A stretch of 64,000 bases of DNA from Trinickia mobilis. Its GTDB lineage: Bacteria; Pseudomonadota; Gammaproteobacteria; Burkholderiales; Burkholderiaceae. The DNA is taken from positions 1 to 64,000 of the forward strand of contig NZ_JAFLRF010000014.1 in NCBI RefSeq assembly GCF_017315705.1, given 5' to 3'. The notes below the pieces were generated by a model, which ran no database searches, was not told the DNA's origin, and worked only from the letters and a program-made list of their open reading frames with translations. Numbering within the stretch: the stretch's first letter is position 1; each line of letters begins with the position of its first letter. Both the position numbers and the translations under genes were made by a program. Positions 52,707 to 64,000 of this stretch are shown piece by piece.

Positions 52707-53920
52707 ATCCGCTCCTCGACAGCCTCCAGCCCTATCCGTTCGAAAAACTCCGCGCGCTCCTCAAGGACGCGACGCCACCCGCCGACTTGCCGCACATCAG
52801 CTTCGGCATCGGCGAGCCGAAGCATCCGACCCCGGCGCTGATCCGCGACGCAGTGGTCGCCTCGTTGAACGGCCTGTCGGCGTATCCGGCGACGATCGGC
52901 TCGGAAGCGCTGCGCCAGGCGATCGCGCAATGGGTCACGAAGCGCTACGGGCTGCCGGCGGTCGATCCGGCCACCCAGGTGCTGCCGGTTTCGGGCTCGC
53001 GCGAGGCGCTTTTCGCGCTCGCACAGACAGTGATCGACGGCACGCCGAGAAGCGACGGCAAGAGCGCGATCGTACTCTGCCCGAACCCGTTCTATCAAAT
53101 CTACGAGGGCGCCGCTCTTTTGGCGGGCGCGCAGCCCCACTTCGCGAACAGCGATCCCGCGCGCAATTTCGCGTGCGACTACAGCGCCGTTCCGGAGGAC
53201 ATCTGGGCACGCACGCAACTGCTCTACGTCTGCTCTCCGGGCAACCCGACGGGCGCCGTGCTCACGCTCGACGACTGGCGCGAACTCTTCGCCTTGTCGG
53301 ACCGCTACGGCTTCGTGATTGCGTCCGACGAATGCTATTCGGAGATCTATTTCGACGAAGCGAACCCGCCGCTAGGCGGGCTCGAGGCCGCGCACAAGCT
53401 CGGACGCGGCTTCGAGCGGCTCGTCATGCTGTCGAGCCTGTCGAAGCGCTCGAACGTGCCGGGCATGCGCTCGGGGTTCGTTGCCGGCGACGCCGCGATT
53501 CTGAAGCGATTCCTGCTATACCGGACATACCACGGCGCGGCCTTGTCGACCGTCTATCAAGCTGCGAGCATCGCAGCCTGGAACGACGAGGCGCACGTGC
53601 GCGAGAACCGCGCGAAGTACGTGCAGAAGTTCGCCACCGTCACGCCGATGCTCGCCGACGTGCTCGACGTGCGGCTGCCCGATGCCGCGTTCTACCTGTG
53701 GGCGAATGTCGAGCGCACGGGCCTCACGGACACCGAGTTCGCCCGGCGCCTTTACGCCGACTATAATGTGACGGTTCTGCCCGGCTCCTATCTGGCGCGC
53801 ACGGCGCACGACATGAACCCGGGCCGCAATTTTGTCCGCGTGGCCCTCGTTGCCGACGTGAACGAGTGCATCGAAGGCGCCAAACGCATCGTCGATTTCT
53901 GCCGCGGCGTCGAAAGCTGA
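52703..53920 (+). CDS. dapC: Succinyldiaminopimelate transaminase
   Basis: The 405-residue PLP-dependent class I/II aminotransferase converts N-succinyl-2-amino-6-oxopimelate to N-succinyl-L,L-diaminopimelate in lysine and peptidoglycan synthesis. The pyridoxal-binding lysine is in [15 protein letters not shown], and GNPTGAVL and the C-terminal arginine region are present. The GTG at 52703 ([13 protein letters not shown]) matches relatives. It is followed by dapD and dapE, which take the succinylase route. Confidence 0.96.
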   Translation: MNPLLDSLQPYPFEKLRALLKDATPPADLPHISFGIGEPKHPTPALIRDAVVASLNGLSAYPATIGSEALRQAIAQWVTKRYGLPAVDPATQVLPVSGSREALFALAQTVIDGTPRSDGKSAIVLCPNPFYQIYEGAALLAGAQPHFANSDPARNFACDYSAVPEDIWARTQLLYVCSPGNPTGAVLTLDDWRELFALSDRYGFVIASDECYSEIYFDEANPPLGGLEAAHKLGRGFERLVMLSSLSKRSNVPGMRSGFVAGDAAILKRFLLYRTYHGAALSTVYQAASIAAWNDEAHVRENRAKYVQKFATVTPMLADVLDVRLPDAAFYLWANVERTGLTDTEFARRLYADYNVTVLPGSYLARTAHDMNPGRNFVRVALVADVNECIEGAKRIVDFCRGVES

Positions 53921-53934
53921 CCCGAGCCGACGGG

Positions 53935-53971
53935 CAAGGCGGACGGGCGCCGATCGGCGCCGCCGCCTTTG
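53935..53971. other. Long hairpin between dapC and dapD
   Basis: The 16-bp palindrome GGCGCCGATCGGCGCC (53946-53961) is enclosed by AAGGCGG (53936-53942) pairing with CCGCCTT (53963-53969). It is 68 bp before dapD. No T-tract follows beyond TTT, so it is more likely an mRNA-stabilising or pausing structure than a full terminator. Confidence 0.4.
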
Positions 53972-54038
53972 CGAGACCAGCCAGGCCCGCCGTTTCGCAT
54001 TCCCTCTTTCCTCAGTCTTCAACCAGAGAACTACGCCT

Positions 54039-54866
54039 ATGTCGCAACAACTTCAGCAGATCATCGACACCGCCTGGGAAAACCGCGCCGAGCTGTCGCC
54101 GAAGGCCGCCCCGGCCGAAGTGCGCGATGCCGTCGCGCACGCGATCGAACAGCTCGACAAAGGCATGCTGCGCGTCGCCGAAAAGCAAGACGGCGAGTGG
54201 ATCGTCAATCAATGGCTGAAGAAGGCCGTGCTGCTGTCGTTCCGCCTGGAAGACAACGCACCGATGGCCGCGGGCGGCTACTCGCAGTTCTACGACAAAG
54301 TGCCGTCGAAGTTCGCGAACTACAGCGCCGAAGACTTCGCCGCCGGCGGCTTTCGCGTCGTGCCGCCCGCCATCGCGCGCCGCGGCTCGTTCATCGCCAA
54401 GAACGTCGTGCTGATGCCGTCGTACACGAACATCGGCGCCTATGTCGACGAAGGCACGATGGTCGACACGTGGGCCACCGTCGGCTCGTGCGCGCAGATC
54501 GGCAAGAACGTGCACCTGTCGGGCGGCGTCGGCATCGGCGGCGTGCTGGAGCCGCTGCAGGCCAACCCCGTCATCATCGAAGACAACTGCTTCATCGGCG
54601 CGCGCTCGGAAGTCGTGGAAGGCGTCATCGTCGAAGAGAACTCGGTGATCTCGATGGGCGTCTACCTCGGCCAGAGCACGAAGATCTACGACCGCGAAAC
54701 CGGTGAAGTCACCTACGGCCGCATTCCGGCGGGCTCGGTCGTCGTGTCGGGCAACCTGCCGTCGAAAGACGGTTCGCACAGCCTCTACTGCGCCGTCATC
54801 GTGAAGAAGGTCGATGCAAAGACGCGCGCGAAGGTCGGCTTGAACGAGCTGCTGCGGGGTGATTGA
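54039..54866 (+). CDS. dapD: 2,3,4,5-tetrahydropyridine-2,6-dicarboxylate N-succinyltransferase
   Basis: The 275-residue left-handed beta-helix enzyme transfers succinyl from succinyl-CoA to tetrahydrodipicolinate. The hexapeptide-repeat region runs about 105-235 with [19 protein letters not shown] and [11 protein letters not shown], and the C-terminal segment is complete. It lies 118 bp after dapC, and its TGA overlaps the next ATG by one base. Confidence 0.98.
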   Translation: MSQQLQQIIDTAWENRAELSPKAAPAEVRDAVAHAIEQLDKGMLRVAEKQDGEWIVNQWLKKAVLLSFRLEDNAPMAAGGYSQFYDKVPSKFANYSAEDFAAGGFRVVPPAIARRGSFIAKNVVLMPSYTNIGAYVDEGTMVDTWATVGSCAQIGKNVHLSGGVGIGGVLEPLQANPVIIEDNCFIGARSEVVEGVIVEENSVISMGVYLGQSTKIYDRETGEVTYGRIPAGSVVVSGNLPSKDGSHSLYCAVIVKKVDAKTRAKVGLNELLRGD

Positions 54867-55309
54867 TGAGTGCCCCCAAACCTGACGCTTCGCGTCAGGC
54901 CCCCCGAGGGGCCCAAGAAAATTTGGGACGGGCCGGCGCTTCCTTGGAGCGTTCGGCGAAGACGATCGTCTACGGCATTCCGAACTGCGACACGGTCAAG
55001 AAAGCACGCGTCTGGCTCGAAGAGAACGGCGTGCCGTTCGAGTTCCACGACTTCAAGAAGGCCGGCGTCACAGCTGCGCTCGTAAAAACCTGGCTGAAGG
55101 ACGTGTCGCTCGACGCGCTCGTGAACCGGCGCGGCACGACGTGGCGCGCGCTGCCCGACGACGTCAAGGCCTCGGCCGAAACGGAAGCCGGCGCGATCGC
55201 ACTGATGATCGACAAACCCTCGGTCATCAAGCGGCCGGTCGTCGTCGTGAACGGCGGCGTCAAGACGCTCGGTTTCTCCGCCGACCAATATGCGACGCTC
55301 TTTGCATAG
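54866..55309 (+). CDS. ArsC/Spx-like (YffB-type) reductase family protein
   Basis: The predicted 147-residue protein has the ArsC-family thioredoxin-like domain starting at TIVYGIPNCDTVKKAR, with a single active-site cysteine, and a C-terminal IKRPVVV segment. The first about 32 residues ([15 protein letters not shown] onward) do not belong to the domain. They are encoded by a GC-rich intergenic repeat (54872-54940). The ATG at 54866 overlaps the dapD stop; a TTG at 54944 would give the normal-length protein. YffB-type genes beside dapE are common, but the substrate is unknown. Confidence 0.85.
   Translation: MSAPKPDASRQAPRGAQENLGRAGASLERSAKTIVYGIPNCDTVKKARVWLEENGVPFEFHDFKKAGVTAALVKTWLKDVSLDALVNRRGTTWRALPDDVKASAETEAGAIALMIDKPSVIKRPVVVVNGGVKTLGFSADQYATLFA
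54872..54940 (+). repeat. Variant GC-rich hairpin repeat read through into the ArsC-like gene
   Basis: Three hairpins follow one another: CCTGACGC-TTC-GCGTCAGG, GGCCCCCCGAGGGGCC, and CCCAA...TTGGG, ending in the GGGCCGGCGC found at the end of the main repeat family. This is a variant of the dispersed element and it lies inside the open frame of the ArsC-like gene. Confidence 0.75.
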
Positions 55310-55332
55310 CGCCGTGGTGTTCGGCCGCGTAG

Positions 55333-56646
<1,314 letters not shown>

Positions 56647-56664
56647 TTCCCGCGGAGACCCCTC

Positions 56665-57549
56665 ATGACGACGTCCTTTTCCACCATCCGCGATCTGCTG
56701 CGCTACGCGGTGTCGCGCTTCAACGAGGCGCAGCTCGCCTTCGGTCACGGCTCGGCGAACGCGTACGACGAGGCGGCTTACCTGGTGCTGCATACGCTGC
56801 ACCTGCCGCTCGACACGCTCGATCCGTTTCTCGACGCGCGCCTGCTCGATACCGAGATCGACGCCGTGCTCAAGGTGATCGAGCGCCGCACGGCCGAGCG
56901 CATTCCGGCCGCCTACATCACGCAGGAAGCGTGGATGCACGGCTGCCGCTTTCACGTCGACGAACGCGTGATCGTGCCGCGCTCGTTCATCGGTGAACTG
57001 CTCGACGACGGCCTGCAGCCGTATGTGGCCGATCCGGACGAGGTCGGCGCCGTGCTCGAACTGTGCACCGGCTCGGGGTGCCTCGCGATTCTCGCCGCGC
57101 GTGCGTTTCTGAACGCCGACGTCGATGCGGTCGACCTGTCGCCTCAGGCGCTCGAAGTCGCGCAGATCAACGTCAGCGACTACGGGCTCGACCATCGCGT
57201 CGCGCTCTTCGAAGGCGACCTGTTCGCCCCGCTGCCCGAGCGGCGCTACGACGTGATCATCACGAATCCGCCCTACGTCAACGCCGAATCGATGCGCGCG
57301 CTGCCGGCCGAATACAAGCACGAGCCCGAAATGGCGCTGGCAGGCGGCGAAGACGGCATGGACGTCGTGCGCCGCATTCTCAAGGAAGCGCGCAACTGGC
57401 TGACCGACGACGGTGTGCTCGTCGTCGAGATCGGCAACGAGCGCGCCAATGTCGAGGCGGCGTTCGGCGGGCTCGATCTCGTCTGGCTCTCGACGAGCGG
57501 CGGGGACGACAGCGTGTTCCTGGTCCAGGCCGCCGACCTGCCGTCGTGA
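56665..57549 (+). CDS. prmB: Ribosomal protein L3 N5-glutamine methyltransferase
   Basis: This 294-residue SAM-dependent methyltransferase should modify a glutamine of ribosomal protein L3. The N-terminal helical domain is followed by the SAM motif LELCTGSGCLAI (about 130-141) and the glutamine-binding NPPYVN. The region IPAAYITQEAWMHG separates PrmB from PrmC. It is 18 bp after dapE and its stop overlaps the next start (GTGA). Confidence 0.95.
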   Translation: MTTSFSTIRDLLRYAVSRFNEAQLAFGHGSANAYDEAAYLVLHTLHLPLDTLDPFLDARLLDTEIDAVLKVIERRTAERIPAAYITQEAWMHGCRFHVDERVIVPRSFIGELLDDGLQPYVADPDEVGAVLELCTGSGCLAILAARAFLNADVDAVDLSPQALEVAQINVSDYGLDHRVALFEGDLFAPLPERRYDVIITNPPYVNAESMRALPAEYKHEPEMALAGGEDGMDVVRRILKEARNWLTDDGVLVVEIGNERANVEAAFGGLDLVWLSTSGGDDSVFLVQAADLPS

Positions 57550-58220
57550 AGCCAGGCACCGATTGGCCAATGCTCGCCGGCATGCCTTCGGAAGTGCGCC
57601 GGCTGTGGGGTGTCGCGGCCGGCGCGGCGTTGGCCTACGGAATATCGCTGCGCGACGCGCCTTATCCCGATCAGGCCATCGCCAAAGTGCTGATGTGCGG
57701 CTTCCTGGCGCTCGCGGCCCTGCATCACGCGCGCCCCCGCGAACGCGTCTGGCTGTGCGCCGCGCTTGCCGCATCCGGTGCCGGTGATGCGCTGCTCGCG
57801 ATGCAAGACCTGCCCGCCTCGTTTATCGGCGGCCTGGGCGCTTTCCTTGTGGCGCATCTCTCTTATTGCGCGTTGCTCGCACCGCTCTGCGGCAGGCCGG
57901 CCGGATGGCGCCGCCTCGCGCTGCCGCTCATGTGGGCGGCCGCGGCGGTCATGTACGCCGTATTTTTCCCGCAATTGCGCGAACTGGCCGCGCCGGTAGG
58001 CGCCTACACGCTCGTGCTGTGCCTGATGGCGAGCTTGGCGCTCGCCGCACAACTGCCGAGCGCGGCCACCGCGCTCGGCGGCCTCGTGTTCGTCACATCC
58101 GACGCGATGATCGGCATCGACCGCTTCCTCGAACCATTCAGCGGTAGCGTGTACGCGATCTGGTTCGCGTATGCGGTGGCGCAATTGCTGATCACGGCGG
58201 GCGTTCTTTCGCGCCATTGA
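57546..58220 (+). CDS. YhhN family lysoplasmalogenase-like membrane protein
   Basis: This 224-residue integral membrane protein has seven to eight hydrophobic segments and the family's polar motifs GAGDALLA and LVFVTSDAMIGIDRF, with conserved acidic residues. Relatives (TMEM86/YhhN) hydrolyse lysoplasmalogens; bacterial substrates are less clear. The GTG at 57546 overlaps the prmB stop, suggesting coupling; an ATG at 57570 is an alternative. A CTCGCGC-GAAA-GCGCGAG hairpin follows at 58233-58250. Confidence 0.85.
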   Translation: MKPGTDWPMLAGMPSEVRRLWGVAAGAALAYGISLRDAPYPDQAIAKVLMCGFLALAALHHARPRERVWLCAALAASGAGDALLAMQDLPASFIGGLGAFLVAHLSYCALLAPLCGRPAGWRRLALPLMWAAAAVMYAVFFPQLRELAAPVGAYTLVLCLMASLALAAQLPSAATALGGLVFVTSDAMIGIDRFLEPFSGSVYAIWFAYAVAQLLITAGVLSRH

Positions 58221-58232
58221 GGCCTTGAAAGC

Positions 58233-58250
58233 CTCGCGCGAAAGCGCGAG
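58233..58250 (+). terminator. GNRA-tetraloop hairpin after the YhhN gene
   Basis: Perfect 7-bp stem CTCGCGC/GCGCGAG with a GAAA loop, 13 bp after the stop. There is no T-tract, so it may be an mRNA end-stabiliser or a Rho-dependent site rather than an intrinsic terminator. Confidence 0.35.
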
Positions 58251-58407
58251 CCCGGCTACGGCGCGCGCTGAAGACTCCGCAGCCCCGCTGCGCGACTAGC
58301 CTCACTGCGACCGTGCCCTTATTCCTCCGGCTTCGGTAAGATGCATAGGGATCGTGCGTTCACGGTCCTACTGGCCACTTTCAGGAATCCGCAATCTCTC
58401 GCGCCTC

Positions 58408-59847
58408 ATGCAATTCGACTGGCTACATCTCGGCAGTCTCATCGTCATCGCTCACGTGCTCGGCGTGATCGCGGCATGCCACGCCATCCTCAACACCCGC
58501 ACGTCGCAGGGGGCGATTGCCTGGGCGGTGTCGCTAACGGCGATGCCCTACTTCACGCTGATTCCTTACCTCTTCCTCGGACGAAGCAAGTTCTCGGGCT
58601 ACGTCGACGCGCGCCGGCTCGAAAACGAATTGCTGCGCACGCGCGCGCACCCGCCTGTGTGGGACACGAGCACAGCCTCCAGCGGGCGGGCCACCGAGGA
58701 GTTCGGCGAAGCGGTCGTCCGGTCGCTGACGAAGCTCGGCGGCATGCCGTTCCTGCCCGGCAACTCGGTGCGTACGCTCGTGAACGGCGATGCGACGTTC
58801 GCCGCGATTCTCGATGCGATCGAAAGCGCGAAGCACTACGTGCTGGTTCAGTTCTTCGTCGTGCGCGACGACGAGCTCGGCCAAATGCTCAAGGAGCTGC
58901 TGCTCGCAAAGGCCGCGCAAGGCGTGCGTATCCATTTTCTCTACGACAGCATCGGCAGTTTCGATCTGCCGCACAGCTATGTCTCGGCGCTGCTCGCAGG
59001 CGGCGTGGACATCCATCCGTTCGCGACGAACCGCCGTTTCGTCAACCGCTTCCAGCTCAATTTCCGCAACCACCGCAAGATCGTCGTCGTCGACGGCTTG
59101 CGCGCATTCGTCGGCGGGCACAACGTGGGCGTCGAATATCTGGGCGGCATTCCGCGCCTGTCGCCGTGGCGCGATACCCACATCGAGATGCGCGGGCCGA
59201 TCGTGCAGAGTGTCCAGTTCGTGTTCATCGAAGACTGGCACTGGGCGACCCAGCAACTGCCGCACTTCGACCCGCCGCCGGCCGAACCGCCGGCCGACGA
59301 CATGCACTGCCTCGTGATGGCGACCGGCCCCGCCGACAAGCAGGAAACCGGCTCGCTCTTCTTCGTCGAAGCGATCAATGCGGCGCGCGAGCGCGTCTGG
59401 ATCACGACGCCCTATCTCGTACCCGATGAAGCCGTGTTCTCGGCATTGACACTGGCCGTCATGCGCGGCGTCGACGTGCGGATCCTGATTCCGAGCCGGC
59501 GCGATCACTACGTGGTGTTCGAGGCGTCGAAGCTGTATGCGTACGACCTGGTGCGCGCCGGGGTGAGAATCTTCCGCTATCGCCCGGGCTTCCTGCACCA
59601 GAAAGTGGTGCTGATCGACAGCGTTGCCGCGGCTATCGGCAGCGCGAACCTCGATAACCGCTCGTTCCGCCTGAACTTCGAGATCATGGTGCTGACGATC
59701 GACCGCGCGTTTGCCGACGAAGTCGAAAAGATGCTGGCACGCGACTTAACCGTTGCCTTCGAGGTGGACCAAAGCGAATACCGGAAAGCGCCGGCGTTGC
59801 GTCGCGTCACCATGCACGTGGCCCGGCTCTTTTCGCCGATTCTCTAG
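58408..59847 (+). CDS. cls: Cardiolipin synthase (PLD superfamily)
   Basis: The 479-residue membrane-bound enzyme joins two phosphatidylglycerols into cardiolipin. Two N-terminal membrane segments (about 5-25 and 38-58) precede two HKD catalytic motifs: NHRKIVVVDG with GGHN, and LHQKVVLIDS with GSANLDNRS. The ATG at 58408 (MQFDWLHLG) is preferred; the frame opens 54 bp earlier at a GTG. The gene may belong to the ClsA or ClsB branch; the N-terminal membrane segments favour ClsA. Confidence 0.93.
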   Translation: MQFDWLHLGSLIVIAHVLGVIAACHAILNTRTSQGAIAWAVSLTAMPYFTLIPYLFLGRSKFSGYVDARRLENELLRTRAHPPVWDTSTASSGRATEEFGEAVVRSLTKLGGMPFLPGNSVRTLVNGDATFAAILDAIESAKHYVLVQFFVVRDDELGQMLKELLLAKAAQGVRIHFLYDSIGSFDLPHSYVSALLAGGVDIHPFATNRRFVNRFQLNFRNHRKIVVVDGLRAFVGGHNVGVEYLGGIPRLSPWRDTHIEMRGPIVQSVQFVFIEDWHWATQQLPHFDPPPAEPPADDMHCLVMATGPADKQETGSLFFVEAINAARERVWITTPYLVPDEAVFSALTLAVMRGVDVRILIPSRRDHYVVFEASKLYAYDLVRAGVRIFRYRPGFLHQKVVLIDSVAAAIGSANLDNRSFRLNFEIMVLTIDRAFADEVEKMLARDLTVAFEVDQSEYRKAPALRRVTMHVARLFSPIL

Positions 59848-59930
59848 CGCCCAATAGCGCCAAAAGATCACGCGCCGCGAGGCATGCACCGCGCCACATG
59901 GCCGCCGTCGCAGCCACGCACGAGAACGCG

Positions 59931-60410
59931 TTATAGCAGCGCCTCGATATCCTTCTCGATCGCCTCCGGCTTCGTCCTGGGCGCGTAGCGCTTCACGACG
60001 CCGCCTTTGCGGTCGACGAGAAACTTCGTGAAATTCCACTTGATGGCCTCGAGGCCGAGAAACCCGGGCGCCTTGCCGGTCAGATAGCGATAGAGCGGGT
60101 GCGCGTTCGGCCCTTTCACGTCGATCTTGTCGAACATCGGAAACGTCACGCCGAAGTTCTTCTCGCAGAAGCTGCCGATTTGCGCCGCGTCGCCCGGCTC
60201 CTGCTTGCCGAACTGATTGCACGGAAAGCCGAGCACTTCGAAGCCGCGCGCCGCGTACTGCTGATGCAGCTTCTGGAGCCCCTCGTACTGCGGGGTGAAG
60301 CCGCATTCGCTCGCCGTGTTGACGATCAAGAGCACCTTGTCGCGATAGCGGCCGAGCCCGATCGTCTCGCCGCCGAGCGTGCGCGCGGTGAACTGGTAGA
60401 TCTCCCCCAT
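59931..60410 (-). CDS. Glutathione peroxidase
   Basis: The 159-residue thioredoxin-fold peroxidase reduces hydroperoxides with glutathione or thioredoxin. The catalytic cysteine is in NTASECGFTPQY (Cys, not selenocysteine), with the conserved glutamine and tryptophan in FPCNQFGKQEPG and IKWNFTKF. The ATG at 60410 has a long G-run 3-9 bases upstream. Convergent with cls and divergent from the ABC-F gene. Confidence 0.95.
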   Translation of the reverse strand: MGEIYQFTARTLGGETIGLGRYRDKVLLIVNTASECGFTPQYEGLQKLHQQYAARGFEVLGFPCNQFGKQEPGDAAQIGSFCEKNFGVTFPMFDKIDVKGPNAHPLYRYLTGKAPGFLGLEAIKWNFTKFLVDRKGGVVKRYAPRTKPEAIEKDIEALL

Positions 60411-60534
60411 ACGCCCCCCCTCGGAAAAACAGCAGTCTATGCGAAAAGGCGGTGACTGGGACTCTTCCGAACGGCCAATGCCCGATAAAGGCGCCACGGT
60501 CTAAAATAGCGCTTTTTGCAAGGCCGCTTCTGCC

Positions 60535-62484
<1,950 letters not shown>

Positions 62485-62536
62485 ACGGGCCTCGCTGGTC
62501 AGGCCCAAGCCGGCACCGACCGACAAGAGGTGGCTC

Positions 62537-63583
62537 TTGACGCTTCATGCTCCGCTGCAAGGCTTGCGCGTCGTCGATCTGACGCGCCTGTTGCCCGGCC
62601 CGGTCGCGACGCTGCGCCTCGCGGAACTGGGCGCCGACGTGCTCAAGATCGAAGAACCCGGCGCCGGCGACTATGCCCGGGCGATCATGCAAAGCACGGC
62701 GGACAAGGCCGCCGGCCAGCCGAGCACGTTCTATAAGATCGTCAACCGCGGCAAGCGCGAGACGCGGCTCGACTTGAAATCGGAGACCGGGCTGACCGTG
62801 CTGTGCGCGCTCGTGCGCGAAGCGGACGTGCTCGTCGAGAGCTTCCGGCCCGGCGTGATGAAGCGCCTGGGGCTCGGCTACGAAACGCTTTGCGCTCTCA
62901 ATCCAAAGCTGGTCTATTGCGCGATCACCGGTTACGGCTACGAGAGCCCGTTCTCGCAGCGGCCGGGGCACGACCTCAACTATCTCGCCTATGCGGGCGT
63001 GCTCGATCAGATCAAGACGCGCGACGGCACGCCGGCCATCCCGAACATCCAGATCGCCGACTTGCTCGGCGGCGCACTATCCGCCGTGACGCAGATCCTG
63101 GCGGCGTTGTGGAAGGTGGCACGTGGGGGCGATGGCGCCTTTATCGACGTGTCGATGACGCACTCGGTACATGCGAACAACATCGTCGCGCGAACCGCCC
63201 TGGCCGAAGCGAGCAAAGATACCGGCGACCCTGCCACGCCGCAAGCGGGCGCTGGCCTGCTCAACGGCGGCGTGCCCTGCTACAACCTGTACCGCACCGC
63301 GGACGACCGCTGGCTCGCGGTCGGCGCGCTCGAGCTCAAATTCTGGGAGAGGCTTTGCCGGGCGCTCAATCGCAACGATTGGGCAAGCCGTCACTGGAGC
63401 CTGGGGCAAGCGATCGGCGGCCCCGATGCCGCCGCGCTCACCCAGGAACTGGCCGACATCATCGTGGAGCATCCGCTCGACGATTGGGTCGCGCTGCTCG
63501 AACCGCTTGATTGCTGCGTTTCGCCGGTGCTGAGCGCCGCCGAAGCGGCGACTCACGCGCTCTTCCATGTGGACCGCGAATAA
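62537..63583 (+). CDS. CaiB/BaiF family CoA-transferase
   Basis: The 348-residue class III CoA-transferase has LRVVDLTRLLPGPVATLRLAELGADV at the N-terminus and the catalytic aspartate in IQIADLLGG. It could transfer CoA between carboxylic acids or act as an alpha-methylacyl-CoA racemase-type enzyme; the substrate is unknown. The start is TTG at 62537, supported by AGAGGTGG 4 bases upstream. It begins 52 bp after the ABC-F gene and is convergent with the last gene. Confidence 0.88.
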   Translation: MTLHAPLQGLRVVDLTRLLPGPVATLRLAELGADVLKIEEPGAGDYARAIMQSTADKAAGQPSTFYKIVNRGKRETRLDLKSETGLTVLCALVREADVLVESFRPGVMKRLGLGYETLCALNPKLVYCAITGYGYESPFSQRPGHDLNYLAYAGVLDQIKTRDGTPAIPNIQIADLLGGALSAVTQILAALWKVARGGDGAFIDVSMTHSVHANNIVARTALAEASKDTGDPATPQAGAGLLNGGVPCYNLYRTADDRWLAVGALELKFWERLCRALNRNDWASRHWSLGQAIGGPDAAALTQELADIIVEHPLDDWVALLEPLDCCVSPVLSAAEAATHALFHVDRE

Positions 63584-63611
63584 GGCCGTGTAGACCGCCG
63601 GCGTCCCCGTA

Positions 63612-63878
63612 TCAACGCCGTGGCAGCGTTTGCCGCGGCGCGCGCTCGTCGTCAAACATCACGTGCTTGCGTCCTTCCACGTGACGTTTGATCGTCGCGA
63701 TCACCTCTGCCGCCGTTACATCTTCGGCGACCACGCGCCGCGAAATTCGCCCTTCCGGGTCGATCCACTCGACGATCCGGCATCCGCCGCCCCAAGGCCG
63801 CGGAATGGGGTCCGATACCCGGCAGCCGCGCAGGTGGTCGAACGTGCGGGCAGCCGCCGTTTCTTGAGATTGTTTCAA
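63612..63878 (-). CDS. Small conserved protein, DUF2866-like
   Basis: The 88-residue hydrophilic protein has a core HLRGCRVSDPIPRPWGGGCR followed by VEWIDPEGRISRR and a VTAAEVIATIKRHVEGRKHV helix. It resembles Burkholderia DUF2866 proteins of unknown function. The start is probably TTG at 63878, with AAGGA 8-9 bases upstream. The only ATG nearby opens a three-codon frame (ATG GCG CCT TGA) overlapping this start. Convergent with the CoA-transferase gene, 28 bp apart. Confidence 0.65.
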   Translation of the reverse strand: MKQSQETAAARTFDHLRGCRVSDPIPRPWGGGCRIVEWIDPEGRISRRVVAEDVTAAEVIATIKRHVEGRKHVMFDDERAPRQTLPRR

Positions 63879-64000
63879 GGCGCCATCCTTTTACCGTGCA
63901 AAACGGATTGCACGTGCGCAAAGAATAGGCAAACGCCGTGCTGCTTGGGTTACAGCAAATTTAGCGTTGGTTACCCGGAATTACACTTGTATGGATGGTG

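Noticed and set aside
53921-54038. A small RNA gene between dapC and dapD
   Set aside because: There is a strong palindrome but no promoter or terminator to define a separate transcript.

Overview
This is a stretch of GC-rich chromosome from a member of the Burkholderiaceae (Burkholderia / Paraburkholderia / Trinickia / Caballeronia group). The inference rests on gene content and order: the rpsB-tsf-pyrH-frr-uppS-cdsA-dxr-rseP-bamA-skp-lpxD-fabZ-lpxA-lpxB-rnhB block, guaB and guaA separated by a small membrane-protein gene, smc-zipA near ligA, dapC-dapD-dapE-prmB, strong G/C preference at third codon positions, and betaproteobacterial intergenic GC-rich repeats. Species cannot be told from the sequence alone.

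Positions 1-8371 look accessory. A minus-strand operon encodes a DUF485 membrane protein, a sodium:solute symporter and a type II L-2-haloacid dehalogenase that carries all nine catalytic positions of the family. It diverges from a PAS/AAA+/Fis sigma-54 activator gene, and a well-matched -24/-12 promoter lies in the shared intergenic region. It reads as a complete uptake-dehalogenation-regulation module. Next come an AhpD-like carboxymuconolactone decarboxylase gene divergent from an AraC-type regulator, with nested inverted repeats between them, then a truncated remnant of a second cupin/AraC regulator and a solitary sulfotransferase-like gene.

Positions 8372-21369 begin the core genome: guaB, a membrane protein and guaA (with a possible attenuator in the guaA leader), a DMT exporter, rnfH-ratA divergent from smpB, an SPFH/NfeD pair, and ppsA divergent from its regulator ppsR. 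The ppsA-ppsR gap holds three tandem copies of a 78-79 bp GC-rich repeat. Positions 21445-36820 are the envelope/translation cluster, all on the minus strand: S2, EF-Ts, UMP kinase, ribosome recycling factor, undecaprenyl diphosphate synthase, CDP-diglyceride synthase, DXP reductoisomerase, RseP, BamA, Skp, LpxD, FabZ, LpxA, LpxB and RNase HII. Two copies of the same repeat sit between dxr and rseP.

Positions 37305-51236 hold map, glnD, a pseudouridine synthase with a very long basic low-complexity N-terminus, def-ligA, and zipA and smc. A secreted alpha/beta-hydrolase gene on the opposite strand lies between zipA and ligA. Positions 51395-63878 hold a second DMT transporter, the lysine/diaminopimelate genes dapC, dapD and dapE with an ArsC/YffB-like gene, prmB, a YhhN lysoplasmalogenase, cardiolipin synthase, glutathione peroxidase, an ABC-F ATPase, a CaiB-type CoA-transferase and a small DUF2866-like protein. 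No tRNA, rRNA, CRISPR array, insertion sequence or prophage was recognised. The points most worth a second look are the sigma-54 haloacid module, the guaA leader, and the dispersed repeat family, one variant of which appears to encode the N-terminus of the ArsC-like protein.
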